DNA from: an uncultured Agromyces sp.
GTDB taxonomy: Bacteria; Actinomycetota; Actinomycetes; Actinomycetales; Microbacteriaceae
DNA length: 64,000 nt
Reading direction: 5' to 3'
NCBI GenBank assembly: GCA_913053875.1
Contig: CAJXGN010000004.1
Span: 62,001 to 126,000 of the forward strand
The notes under the pieces were generated by a model. It saw nothing but the letters and a program-made list of their open reading frames with translations, did not search any database and was not told where the DNA came from. Below are positions 26,267-35,557 of the stretch, one piece after another (within the stretch, counting starts at the first letter, position 1; every line of letters begins with the position of its first letter). Made by a program: the position numbers and the translations under genes.

Positions 26267-28312
26267 GTGCGCGTACTGAGGGTGTCTCACAGCGCCGTCG
26301 TCGACGAGTGGCGCGGGCGCGAGCGGGCCCTCTCCGAGCTGGGCGCCGACGTCTACCTGCTGAGCGCTCGCCGCTGGCACGCGGGCGGCACCGAGGTCGA
26401 CCTCAGGCCCCGCCCCGGCGAGCACGTGACGGGCGTCCGCACCCTCGGCCGCCACCCCGCGCTCTTCGTCTACGACCCCCGCCCGCTGTGGCGCGCGCTC
26501 GGCGAGCGGTGGGACGTCATCGACCTCCACGAGGAGCCCTTCGCGCTCGCGACCGCCGAACTGCTGCTGCTCCGGATGCTCCGCGGCAACCGCGCACCGG
26601 TCGTGCTCTACACCGCGCAGAACCTCGCCAAGCGCTACCCCGTGCCGTTCCGCTGGCTCGAACGCTGGGCGCTCCGCACCGCGTCCGGCGTCTCCGCGTG
26701 CAACTCCGAGGCCGCACGCATCGTCGAGCGCAAGGGCTTCGCGGGTCGGGCACGCGTGATCCCGCTGGGAGTCGACCTCGACCGCTTCCGGCCGGGTGGG
26801 GCGACGGATGCCTCCGAGCCGGCACCCGCCCCGATCACTGACGCCGACCCGATCACCGTGGGCTTCCTCGGCAGGCTCGTGCCCGAGAAGGGGCTCGGCG
26901 TGCTGCTCGACGCGGCCGAGCGCGAGCCGCGGCTGCACCTGCGCATCGGCGGGTCGGGTCCGATGGCCGACGAGCTGGCTGCGCGTGCCGCGACCGGGTC
27001 GCTCACGGGCCGGGTCGAACTCGTCGGCCCGGTCGACCCTGACGACGTGGTCGCGTTCTACGCCGGGCTCGACGTCGTGACGATGCCCTCGCTGCCCACC
27101 CCGAGCTGGACCGAGCAGTTCGGCCGGGTCGCCGTCGAGGCGATGGCCTGCGGCGTGCCCGTGGTCTCGAGCGACGCGGGCGCGCTCCCGGACGTCGTCG
27201 GCGGGGCGGGCATCGTGGTGCCGGCGGGCGACGCGGGCGCACTGGCGGAGGGGTTGGTCGACGCCTCCGGGCCCCGCGCCGACGAGCTCCGCGCAGCGGG
27301 CGCGGCGCGCGCCGCAGAGTGCGGGTGGGACGCGGTCGGCCGTGACTACCTCGACCTGTACCGGTCGGTGCTGCACGAGGCATCCGCTGCGCCCTCGCCC
27401 CCCGTCGAGGTGGTCGTCGTCGCATACGGCGCCCCCGACCTGCTGCGCCGGGCGCTCGAACCGGTCGCCGGCCTGCCGACGACCGTCGTCGACAACTCGT
27501 CGCTGCCCGAGATCGCCGCGCTCTGCGCCGAGCTCGGCGTGCGATACCTCGACCCCGGCCGCAACGGCGGCTTCGCCGCGGGCGTCAACATCGCCCTCGC
27601 CGACCGGCTGGCACCCGGCGCCGACGTGCTGCTGCTCAACCCCGACGCCGAGGTCTCCGCCGACGACGTGGCCGCGCTGCAGGCCGCGCTCCGCGCGCGC
27701 GACGACCTCGCGAGCGTCGGCCCCGTGCAGGTCGACGAACAGGCGCGGCCGGCGCGCGTCGAGTGGCCGTTCCCGTCGCCCGCCGCGACCTGGCGCGAGG
27801 CGGTCGGGCTGGGTGCCGCGCGGAGCGGGCCGACCTTCGTGATCGGGTCCGTGCTGCTGCTGCGCGCCGAGGCGCTCGCGCAGGTCGGCGGGCTCGACGA
27901 GCGCTTCTTCCTGTACGCCGAGGAGACCGACTGGGCGTACCGCGCGCACCTGCTCGGCTGGCGGCACGCGGCCGTTCCCGAGGTGCGCGCCCTGCACGTC
28001 GGCGCCGGCACGAGCGGGGACTCCATGCGCCGCGAGGCCCACTTCCACGCGTCGCAGGAACGCTACCTGCGCAAGCACTTCGGCTCGCTCGGCTGGCAGG
28101 TGGCCCGTACCTGCCAGTGGGTCGGCTCGATGGCCCGCGCCCTCACCCTCCCCGGCGAGCGCGGGCGCGATGCCCGCCGGCGCGCGGCCCTGTACCGACT
28201 CGGTCCGGTGCGCGTGGAGGCGCGCTTCCGTTCCGCCTCGTCCGGGCACGGCACGGGCCCCGGCGCATCCGACCACACCGCCGTCGCCCAGCCGAATACG
28301 ATCGCCTCGTGA
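26267..28312 (+). CDS. Bifunctional GT4-GT2 fusion glycosyltransferase
   Basis: 681 aa with two catalytic modules. Residues about 1-370 are a GT-B/GT4 domain (VIPLGVDLDRFRPGG; ITVGFLGRLVPEKGLGVLLD; EQFGRVAVEAMACGVPVVSS). Residues about 379-650 are a GT-A/GT2 rhamnosyltransferase-like domain (VEVVVVAYGAPDLLRRALEP; LLNPDAEV; DERFFLYAEETDWAYRAHL). GTG at 26267 has GAGGA 6 nt upstream; TAGTGT at 26232 may be the -10. First of four coupled plus-strand GT genes; its stop overlaps the next start as GTGA. It could add two successive sugars. Confidence 0.9.
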   Translation: MRVLRVSHSAVVDEWRGRERALSELGADVYLLSARRWHAGGTEVDLRPRPGEHVTGVRTLGRHPALFVYDPRPLWRALGERWDVIDLHEEPFALATAELLLLRMLRGNRAPVVLYTAQNLAKRYPVPFRWLERWALRTASGVSACNSEAARIVERKGFAGRARVIPLGVDLDRFRPGGATDASEPAPAPITDADPITVGFLGRLVPEKGLGVLLDAAEREPRLHLRIGGSGPMADELAARAATGSLTGRVELVGPVDPDDVVAFYAGLDVVTMPSLPTPSWTEQFGRVAVEAMACGVPVVSSDAGALPDVVGGAGIVVPAGDAGALAEGLVDASGPRADELRAAGAARAAECGWDAVGRDYLDLYRSVLHEASAAPSPPVEVVVVAYGAPDLLRRALEPVAGLPTTVVDNSSLPEIAALCAELGVRYLDPGRNGGFAAGVNIALADRLAPGADVLLLNPDAEVSADDVAALQAALRARDDLASVGPVQVDEQARPARVEWPFPSPAATWREAVGLGAARSGPTFVIGSVLLLRAEALAQVGGLDERFFLYAEETDWAYRAHLLGWRHAAVPEVRALHVGAGTSGDSMRREAHFHASQERYLRKHFGSLGWQVARTCQWVGSMARALTLPGERGRDARRRAALYRLGPVRVEARFRSASSGHGTGPGASDHTAVAQPNTIAS

Positions 28313-29448
28313 CCCGAATCGTGCAGATCGTCCCGCACATCGGCGTGGGCACCGGCGTCGCCGGCGTCGCGGCGAACCTCGAGCGCGAGCTGGGTGCGCT
28401 CGGCGTGCAGGTCGAGCGGTTCACGTACATCCAGGCGCGGCGCGGCAAGCGCGATTCCCACGCTCGCTCACGGCTCGGTCGCCGGATCGCGGGCGGCTGG
28501 AAGCAGGTGTGGTTCAGCACCGTCGGCACGCGCCGGGCTCGCGCCTTCCTGGCGGAGCGACCCGACGCCGTCGCGATCTGCCACAACAACGTGCTCGCCG
28601 GCGACATCTACGTCAACCACGGCGTGCTCCTCGCGTCGATGCGCGCCCGCGGCCGCTCATGGTGGCGCACCTACCGCAATCCCGTGCACGACTTCATCTA
28701 CCTGCGCGATCGCTTCCGCTATCGCGGGCGCACGCATCGTGCGGTCGTCGCGCTGTCGGAGGCCGAGGCGGACGCGCTCGAGGCGACCTACGGGCCCCTG
28801 GGGCCGCGGGTGGTCGTCATCCCGAACGGGGTCGACCAGGAGCGCTTCCGTCCGCCCACGACGGAGGAGCGGTTCGCCGCACGCGCCGATCTGCGACTCG
28901 GCACGGAGGAGCGGGTCGCGGTGTTCGTCGGCCACGAGTTCAGCCGCAAGGGCCTGTCCTTCGCGATCCAGGGGCTGCGGTACGCGCCGACCGTGCTCCT
29001 GCTCATCATCGGCGGCAACGACGAGATCATCACCGAGGCCTACGCCGAGGCGACGGCGGCGGGCGTCGGAGAGCGCGTGCTCTTCCTCGGTCCGCGATCG
29101 AGCCTCGCCCCCCTCCTCGCGGCGTCCGACTTCTTCGTGCTGCCCAGCGCCTACGAGGCGAACGCCCTGGTCGTGCTCGAAGCCCTGGCGAGCGGGCTGC
29201 CGGTCGTGACCACCCGCACCGGGTTCGCGCCCGAGGTGATCGTCGACGGGGAGAACGGCTACCTCGTCGACCGTGACGCGCGTGCGGTGGGTGAGCGGCT
29301 CGACGAACTCGCGCAACTGTCCGACGCGGAGCTCGCAGCCTGGCACGCACGCGCTCGCGCCAGCGTCGAGCCGTACACGTGGCCGGCGATCGCGCGGCGC
29401 TACCTCGACCTGGTGCGCGAGATCGAGGCGGAACGGAGCGTCGCGTGA
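28309..29448 (+). CDS. GT4 glycosyltransferase (paralogue of the next gene's first half)
   Basis: 379 aa. IVQIVPHIGVGTGVAGVAAN at the N-terminus, VVIPNGVDQERFRPPT, VAVFVGHEFSRKGLSFAIQ and YEANALVVLEALASGLPVV are GT4 features. Motifs VWFSTVGTRRARAFLAERPD and CHNNVLAGDIYVNHG recur almost unchanged in the adjacent gene, showing tandem duplication. GTG start overlaps the previous stop (GTGA) and its own stop overlaps the next GTG. Confidence 0.92.
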   Translation: MTRIVQIVPHIGVGTGVAGVAANLERELGALGVQVERFTYIQARRGKRDSHARSRLGRRIAGGWKQVWFSTVGTRRARAFLAERPDAVAICHNNVLAGDIYVNHGVLLASMRARGRSWWRTYRNPVHDFIYLRDRFRYRGRTHRAVVALSEAEADALEATYGPLGPRVVVIPNGVDQERFRPPTTEERFAARADLRLGTEERVAVFVGHEFSRKGLSFAIQGLRYAPTVLLLIIGGNDEIITEAYAEATAAGVGERVLFLGPRSSLAPLLAASDFFVLPSAYEANALVVLEALASGLPVVTTRTGFAPEVIVDGENGYLVDRDARAVGERLDELAQLSDAELAAWHARARASVEPYTWPAIARRYLDLVREIEAERSVA

Positions 29449-31661
29449 CGGCTCGAGGCGGCGCGGCCGCCGGAGCCGACGATCGCACCGCCCGGATCGT
29501 CCAGATCGCGCCGACGATCGAGCCCGGCAGCGGCGTGGCCGGCGTGGCCTTCAACCTCGAGCGCGAGTTCCGCGCGGCGGGCGTGCGGGTCGAGCGATTC
29601 ACGGCCGCCGACGCGGGCCGTCCCCTGCGCGGCGCCGGCGGTGGCCCCCCGATCGTCACCCACCTGGAGCGCGCCCGCAACGTCGTCTGGTTCAGCACCG
29701 TCGGCACCCGCCGCGCACGGCGCTTCCTGGCGGAGCGTCCCGACGCGATCTCGATCTGCCACAACGACGTGATGGCGGGCGACGTGTACGTCAACCACGG
29801 GCTCCTGCAGGCGGCCATGCGTGCTCGCGGGCACTTCGCCTGGCGCATGGTGCGCAACCCCGTGCACCTCTACACGGCGCTCCGCGACCGGGTGCGCTAT
29901 CGCGGCCGCCGGCACCGGGCCGTGGTGGCGCTCACCTCGCACGAAGCGGAGCTGCTCGTCGACGAGTACGGGCGGGTACGCGCACCGATCCACGTCATCC
30001 CGAACGGCGTCGACCTCGACCGCTTCCGTCCACCGACCGAGGCGGAGCGCGCAGCCGCCCGCGCCGAGATCGACGTCCCGGACGAGCGCACGCTGGCGGT
30101 CTTCGTCGGGCACGAGTTCGAGCGCAAGGGGCTCCCGATCGCCATCGACGCGCTCGGCGGGGCGCCGGACGTCTCGCTGCTGGTCGTCGGCGGGACGAAC
30201 GACATGACCCGGCGCGCGCGCGCATACGCGCGGCGGTACGGCGTGGTCGATCGGGTGCACTTCGTCGGCACGCACGCCGACCCGGTGCCGTTCTTCTGGG
30301 CCGCAGACCTGCTGGTGCTGCCGAGCGCATACGAGGCCAACGCGCTCGTGGTGCTCGAGGCGCTCGCCTGCGGCCTGCCCGTCGTGTCCACTCGCGTCGG
30401 GTTCGCCCCCGACATCCTCGTCGACGGGGAGAACGGCTTCCTCGTCGAGCGGAGTCCCGAGTCGGTCGCCGCTCGATTCGACGCCCTCGACCGGCTCGGG
30501 CCCGCCGTGACCCACGCCTGGCGGGAGCGGGCCCGCCGCACCGCGGAACGCTACTCCTGGCCGGAGGTCGCCCGGCAGTACCTGTCGCTGGTCGGGTCGC
30601 TCGGGTCGCGGTCGGATGCCTCGAGCGGTCGCCTCCGCATCGTGCACGCCATCCGCTCCGACGGGTTCTCGGGCGTGGAGCAGTTCGTGCTGCGCCTCGC
30701 GCGGGCGCAGTCGGCCGCCGGCCACCAGGTGCTGGTGATCGGCGGCGACCCCGTGCGCATGCGCCCCGCCCTGCAGGGCTCGGGCGTCGCCCACGTGCCC
30801 GCCGCGCGCACGCTCGACGTGACCCGCGCGCTCCTCCGCCATGCGCGGGGCGCCGACGTGGTGAACACCCACATGACCGCCGCCGAGGCCGGCACGGCCG
30901 CCGCCTTCGCGTTCGCACCCCGCTCACGCCGCCCGGCGGTCATCGCGACCCGCCACTTCGCGAAGGCACGCGGACGCGTCGGCCCGCTGCCGATCGCCGC
31001 GATCGTCGGCGCGCGCATCGACGCGCAACTCTCGATCAGCGACGCGGTCGCGAGCGCGGTCGACGGCGAGAGCACCGTGGTGCACCCCGGACTCGACGCA
31101 CGCGCCGACGTCGACGCGGCCACCCGTGAGCGCATCGTGCTCATGGCGCAACGCCTGCAACCCGAGAAGCACACCGAGGTCGGCATCCGCGCGTTCGCGG
31201 AGTCCGGCATCGCCGCCGACGGCTGGCGGATGCAGGTGGCCGGCATCGGCCCCGAGCGCGAGCGTCTCGAGCAGCTCGCGGCGTCGGTCGGCGTCGCAGA
31301 CGCGGTGGAGTTCCTCGGCTTCCGCGCCGACCTGCCCGACCTGATGGACCGCGCCGGCATGCTCGTCGCCTCGTGCCCGTTCGAGCACTTCGGGCTCACC
31401 GTGCTCGAGTCGATGGCGAGCGGGCTCCCGGTCGTCGCGGCCGGCGCGGCCGGGCACCTCGACATGCTCGCGGGGCTCGACGAGCGCGCGCTCTTCCCGC
31501 CCGACGACGTCGCGGCCGCAGCATCCGCCCTGCGCTCCTTGGCCGACGACCCCGACGGGCGCGCCCGCCTCGGGGCCTCCGAGCGCGACCGGCAGCGGCG
31601 CGAGTTCACCCTTCGGGCGCAGGCCGATGCCACGGAGGACGTCTACCGGAGCGTGCGATGA
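29445..31661 (+). CDS. Double GT4 fusion glycosyltransferase
   Basis: 738 aa. Domain 1 (about 15-385) is paralogous to the preceding gene (VWFSTVGTRRARRFLAERPD; CHNDVMAGDVYVNHG; VFVGHEFERKGLPIAID). Domain 2 (about 395-735) is a different GT4 unit (RIVHAIRSDGFSGVEQFVLR; LMAQRLQPEKHTEVGIRAF; PFEHFGLTVLESMASGLPVV). Such a fusion would place two transfers on one chain. GTG overlaps the previous stop as GTGA; ATGA overlap with the next gene. Confidence 0.92.
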   Translation: MTARGGAAAGADDRTARIVQIAPTIEPGSGVAGVAFNLEREFRAAGVRVERFTAADAGRPLRGAGGGPPIVTHLERARNVVWFSTVGTRRARRFLAERPDAISICHNDVMAGDVYVNHGLLQAAMRARGHFAWRMVRNPVHLYTALRDRVRYRGRRHRAVVALTSHEAELLVDEYGRVRAPIHVIPNGVDLDRFRPPTEAERAAARAEIDVPDERTLAVFVGHEFERKGLPIAIDALGGAPDVSLLVVGGTNDMTRRARAYARRYGVVDRVHFVGTHADPVPFFWAADLLVLPSAYEANALVVLEALACGLPVVSTRVGFAPDILVDGENGFLVERSPESVAARFDALDRLGPAVTHAWRERARRTAERYSWPEVARQYLSLVGSLGSRSDASSGRLRIVHAIRSDGFSGVEQFVLRLARAQSAAGHQVLVIGGDPVRMRPALQGSGVAHVPAARTLDVTRALLRHARGADVVNTHMTAAEAGTAAAFAFAPRSRRPAVIATRHFAKARGRVGPLPIAAIVGARIDAQLSISDAVASAVDGESTVVHPGLDARADVDAATRERIVLMAQRLQPEKHTEVGIRAFAESGIAADGWRMQVAGIGPERERLEQLAASVGVADAVEFLGFRADLPDLMDRAGMLVASCPFEHFGLTVLESMASGLPVVAAGAAGHLDMLAGLDERALFPPDDVAAAASALRSLADDPDGRARLGASERDRQRREFTLRAQADATEDVYRSVR

Positions 31662-32782
31662 CCGATCTCGTGGTCATGTCGCTCGAGCGCTGGGACGACG
31701 TGTGGCGGCGCAACCAGCACCTCGTGGCGGGGCTGCTGCGACGTGACGCAGACCTCCGCGTGCTCTTCGTGGAGCCGCCGGCCGACCCGACGAACGACCT
31801 CCGTGCGGGGCGCCGCCCCGCCCTCGGGAGCGCGCCGCGGGCAATCGGCGCGCCCGCTCCCGGACGGCTGTGGACGTACCGCCCCGTGAAGTGGCTGCCG
31901 CGCAGGCTCGACCGGCACGCCGACACGCGCATCGCGCGGGACGTGCTCCGGGCCGCGCGGGCGCTCGGCATGGGGCATCCGCTGCTCTGGATCAACGACC
32001 CCGGAGCGGCGGGGGTGGCGGATGCCTCGGGCTGGCCCGTCGTCTACGACATCACCGACGACTGGCTCTCCGCCGACCGCCCCGCGGCCGAGCGCGAACG
32101 CTCGGCCCGGAACGAGGCCCGCCTGCTCGCCACGGCCCGTGAGGTCGTGGTCTGCTCGCCCGAGCTCGCACGCCGGAAGGGTGGGGATCGCCCGGTCGTG
32201 CTCATCCCGAACGCGGTCGACGTGGACGCATACCGACGGCCCGCGCCGCGACCGGCCGACCTCCCGACCGGCTCGACGGCCGTGTACCTCGGCACGGTGC
32301 ATCCGCACCGAATCGACGTCGACCTGTGCGAGGCCACCGCGCTCGAGCTCGGCGACGACGGCACGCTCGTGCTGGTGGGTCCGAACCTGCTGGGCCCGGA
32401 GGCGACCGCGCGCCTCGAGCGCGCCGGCGCCGTGCTGCTCGGTGCGCGCCCGCGCGACGCGGTGATCGGCTACCTCCAGCACGCCGATGCGCTGGTCGTG
32501 CCGCACGTCGTGACGGAGTTCACCGACAGCCTCGACCCGATCAAGCTCTACGAGTACCAGGCCGTCGGCCGCCCGGTCGTCTCCACGCCCGTCGCGGGGT
32601 TCCGCGATGCCGACGACCCGCGCGTCACGATCGCGGACGCCGCGCGCTTCCCCGCCGCGGTGAGCGCCGCGATCGATGCGGCGCGGCCGTTCCCGCACGG
32701 CGCCGCCGGCGCGGTACCGACCTGGGCCGACCGCGCCGACGCCATGGCGGAGGTGCTGGCGCGGCTCTCCCCGACGTCCTAG
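31658..32782 (+). CDS. TuaH-like glycosyltransferase
   Basis: 374 aa, GT-B fold resembling teichuronic-acid TuaH/WcaI types: VVMSLERWDDVWRRNQHLVA, VVYDITDDWLSADRP, VLIPNAVDVDAYRRP and DSLDPIKLYEYQAVGRPVV. ATG overlaps the previous stop (ATGA). Its TAG and the stop of the convergent minus-strand GT2 gene occupy the same CTAG (32779-32782). Sugar unknown. Confidence 0.88.
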   Translation: MTDLVVMSLERWDDVWRRNQHLVAGLLRRDADLRVLFVEPPADPTNDLRAGRRPALGSAPRAIGAPAPGRLWTYRPVKWLPRRLDRHADTRIARDVLRAARALGMGHPLLWINDPGAAGVADASGWPVVYDITDDWLSADRPAAERERSARNEARLLATAREVVVCSPELARRKGGDRPVVLIPNAVDVDAYRRPAPRPADLPTGSTAVYLGTVHPHRIDVDLCEATALELGDDGTLVLVGPNLLGPEATARLERAGAVLLGARPRDAVIGYLQHADALVVPHVVTEFTDSLDPIKLYEYQAVGRPVVSTPVAGFRDADDPRVTIADAARFPAAVSAAIDAARPFPHGAAGAVPTWADRADAMAEVLARLSPTS

Positions 32783-33738
32783 GCGTCCGCCCCGGGTCGC
32801 CGTGCGCGGGTGCGCAGCTTGGAGGCGAGGGTCGAGGCGGCCCCTGCGAGAACGCCCCGCGGCGAGAGCCGCATCGAGTCCCGCACATCGGCGGCCGCCT
32901 CCCGCACCTTCCGCTGCTTGAGCAGCCCGATCACGCGACCCGCCGACCAGGATGCGTATGCGCGATCGAGCATCCTCGCGTTCCGCCGCAGGGCATCGAC
33001 GTGATGCGCTGCGCCGCGGGACTCCGCGTCCGCGCGGTTCACGCGGATGGCGCGCGATCCGGCGGCGTGGCGACGCCTCCAGTCGGCCGCCGTGGCATTG
33101 CGCTCGTGGCGTCGGTACTCGACCAGCACGGTGCCCGTGCTCACGAGCCGTCCGTGCCTCAGGAGCCGGAGCGTGAACTCGGTGTCCTGCGAGAGGCCGA
33201 ACGCCTCGTCGAACGTGCCGGCGTCGTCGAACGCGCTCCGGCGCACGGCGAGCGTCGTGATCCTCGGAATCGGCACCGCGCCGCGGAGGTACTCGGCGCT
33301 CGTCGCCTGCGGCGTATGCCACGAATCGAATGCGACCCCACGGTCGTCGATGTCGACGCCGTCGCCGAACGCGCCGACCGCGCCCCGGTCGCGCTCGAGC
33401 GCCCGCACCAGCTCCTCCAGCCGGCCAGGCGGCCAGACGTCGTCGTCGTCCAGGAAGGCGACGACCTCCCCGGTTCCATCGGCGATGCCGGTGTTGCGCG
33501 CAGCGGCGGCGCCGCCGTTCTCGCGATGGAGGATGCGCGCCCCGTCGACGCGGTCGACGATCCGCTCCAGCTCGTCGCCGCGTCCCGAGCCGTCGTCCAC
33601 CACGACGAGTCGCCAGTTCGCGTAGGTCTGCGCGACGACCGACGCGAGCGCGGACTCCAGATACGGGCTCACGCGATTGGTGGGCACCACCACGTCGACG
33701 ACGGGCGAGTCGGCACGGGCATCCGCTTCGTTCGTCAC
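32779..33738 (-). CDS. GT2-family glycosyltransferase
   Basis: 319 aa GT-A enzyme: VVDVVVPTNRVSPYLESALA, VVVDDGSGRGDE, metal-binding VVAFLDDDDVWPP and GLSQDTEFTLRLLRHG. A basic C-terminal 90 residues may contact membrane or partner. GTG at 33738 overlaps the stop of the upstream gene as GTGA. Last gene of a five-gene minus-strand block. Confidence 0.92.
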   Translation of the reverse strand: MTNEADARADSPVVDVVVPTNRVSPYLESALASVVAQTYANWRLVVVDDGSGRGDELERIVDRVDGARILHRENGGAAAARNTGIADGTGEVVAFLDDDDVWPPGRLEELVRALERDRGAVGAFGDGVDIDDRGVAFDSWHTPQATSAEYLRGAVPIPRITTLAVRRSAFDDAGTFDEAFGLSQDTEFTLRLLRHGRLVSTGTVLVEYRRHERNATAADWRRRHAAGSRAIRVNRADAESRGAAHHVDALRRNARMLDRAYASWSAGRVIGLLKQRKVREAAADVRDSMRLSPRGVLAGAASTLASKLRTRARRPGADA

Positions 33739-34586
33739 GGCTCCACGTCCGCGAACTCGGGCAGTCGGGTGATCCGGAACCGAGCGAACGGGTTCCGCGC
33801 GAACGGAGCTCCGAGCACCGTGCGCAGCGGGTGCGCGGTGCGGCGACGCCAGCGTCCCAGGTCGCGGTCCCAGTTGCGCTCGGGCGCGTAGCCGGAGACG
33901 ATGCGCTTCTCGGCCATCTGCTCCTCCGTGCGCACCCAGCTCATGTGGATGATCGCATCGTCGTCCGGGATCACGGCGTGCACGGGAGTGCCGAACGGGT
34001 GGGCGGGGTCGGTGTTCCGCGGCGACACGTCGACCCGGTGCACGGGGGACCCCGCCGCCTGCCGCGAGAGCGAGAGGCGCGTACCCGCCCGCACGACCAC
34101 CGGGCCCGGGTACCCCGCCTGCGTCGTCCAGAACCGACCGCAGTGCTCGAGGAACTCGCCGGACGGCGTGCGCGCATAGAAGTTGCGCATCGGGAAGGCC
34201 AGCGCGTCGGCCGCTCGGCGATCGGCCTCGCGGAGCTGCGCGAGGAGCACCTCCGGCGAGCTCAGGATCTCGTCGGTGTCGAGCTGCACGACCCAGTCCG
34301 CCCCGTCGGACGCGGCGTCGAGGGCGGCCTGCCGCTGCTCGGTCTCCACCGTCATCACCGGCCGGTCGGCGTCCGAGTGGTCGCCGGGCACGAACACCAT
34401 CTTGCCGGCGGGGTCCGCCGCACGCATCCGCGCCAGCGACTCGTCGACCGAGAGCGGGAACCCGGCCCACGATCGGCCGTCGGCCGCGTACGAGACCACG
34501 ATCTTCTCGACGACGCCGTAGTACGAGCCGATGCTCTGCGCGATCCAGGCGGGGTCGCCCGCGAGCACGTACGCGTGGAGCCTCAT
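33735..34586 (-). CDS. Glycosyltransferase 2-like (GT92/GlycoTransf_2_4 type) protein
   Basis: 283 aa. MRLHAYVLAGDPAWIAQSIG, then DGADWVVQLDTDEILSS with an L-D-x-D-E metal site, and a conserved downstream HMSWVRTEEQM. It resembles the small GT-A proteins that recur in actinobacterial polysaccharide loci. ATG overlaps the upstream gene's stop (ATGA). Activity is inferred from the fold and context. Confidence 0.78.
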   Translation of the reverse strand: MRLHAYVLAGDPAWIAQSIGSYYGVVEKIVVSYAADGRSWAGFPLSVDESLARMRAADPAGKMVFVPGDHSDADRPVMTVETEQRQAALDAASDGADWVVQLDTDEILSSPEVLLAQLREADRRAADALAFPMRNFYARTPSGEFLEHCGRFWTTQAGYPGPVVVRAGTRLSLSRQAAGSPVHRVDVSPRNTDPAHPFGTPVHAVIPDDDAIIHMSWVRTEEQMAEKRIVSGYAPERNWDRDLGRWRRRTAHPLRTVLGAPFARNPFARFRITRLPEFADVEP

Positions 34587-35557
34587 GCGCTCGCGCCGTC
34601 CGCGCGCCCGGCGCGCAACCCGGGGGCCGCGCTGGCAGCCAGGCCCGCCGCGGTGCCGACGACGTCGACGGCCGCGCGCCAGCCACCGCCGACAACTCCC
34701 CGCAGCTTCGCCTGCACGCCGGTGCGCTTGGGATCACGGATCGCCCGGAGGCCGGTGACGACCTGGTGCCCCGCCTCGGCGGCCGCCGTACGCAGGTACT
34801 GCCGGAAGTGCGGATCCGCGGTGCCGAGCGTGCTCGCGAGCAGCACGACGTGGTTGCGCGCGCCGTAGTACCGGTAGCGCGTGTCGAAGCGGCGGCCACG
34901 GGCATACGTGCCCGCGACGTGCAGCACGACCGCAGACGGCGTGTAGACGATCCGCCAGCCGGCCCGCCGCATGCGCAGCGCGATATCGGTCTCCTCGCGA
35001 AGGCACGTACCGGGATAGAGGTCGCGGATGCCGCCGAGTTCGCGCACCACGCTCATGCGCACCGACATGTTGGCGCCGAGCATGTGGTCGACGTCGACGT
35101 CGCGGCCCGGGTCGGCGGCGAAGAATCCGGTCAGGCGGCCGTCGGGCAGCAGCAGGCCGATCTCGCCGATGCCCTCGGCCTCCTCACCCGGCTGCTCGTT
35201 GCGCGCTCGCCCGCCCACCGCCGCGACCCCGGGGTCGTCGTAGGGCTTCACGAGGTGCTCGAGCCAGTCGGGATCGGCGAACGCATCGTCGTCGATGAAC
35301 GCCACGACATCCTGTCGCACGCCCTCGACGCCGATCGCACGCGAGGTCGCGGTCGAGCCGATGCCGCGCTCGTTGCGCCGGTACTCGACCTCGGGCCGAT
35401 CGGCGACGACGTCCCAGGTGCGCTCGTCGGGCGACGCGTCGACGACGACGATCCGCTCGGGCTGCATCGTCTGGCGCTCGAGGTGCTCGAGGCAGGTCCG
35501 CACGTAGTCGGGACGGTTGTAGGTGGCGATCACGACCGCGACGGTGGGTGCGCTCAC
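34583..35557 (-). CDS. GT2-family glycosyltransferase (WfgS/WcaA-like)
   Basis: 324 aa: VAVVIATYNRPDYVRTCLEH, RIVVVDASPDERTWDVV, VVAFIDDDAFADPDWLEHLV and REETDIALRMRRAGWRIVY. C-terminal segment with an AARNHVVLL-like region, and a membrane-proximal hydrophobic tail. GTG overlaps the upstream stop as GTGA. Confidence 0.92.
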   Translation of the reverse strand: MSAPTVAVVIATYNRPDYVRTCLEHLERQTMQPERIVVVDASPDERTWDVVADRPEVEYRRNERGIGSTATSRAIGVEGVRQDVVAFIDDDAFADPDWLEHLVKPYDDPGVAAVGGRARNEQPGEEAEGIGEIGLLLPDGRLTGFFAADPGRDVDVDHMLGANMSVRMSVVRELGGIRDLYPGTCLREETDIALRMRRAGWRIVYTPSAVVLHVAGTYARGRRFDTRYRYYGARNHVVLLASTLGTADPHFRQYLRTAAAEAGHQVVTGLRAIRDPKRTGVQAKLRGVVGGGWRAAVDVVGTAAGLAASAAPGLRAGRADGASA

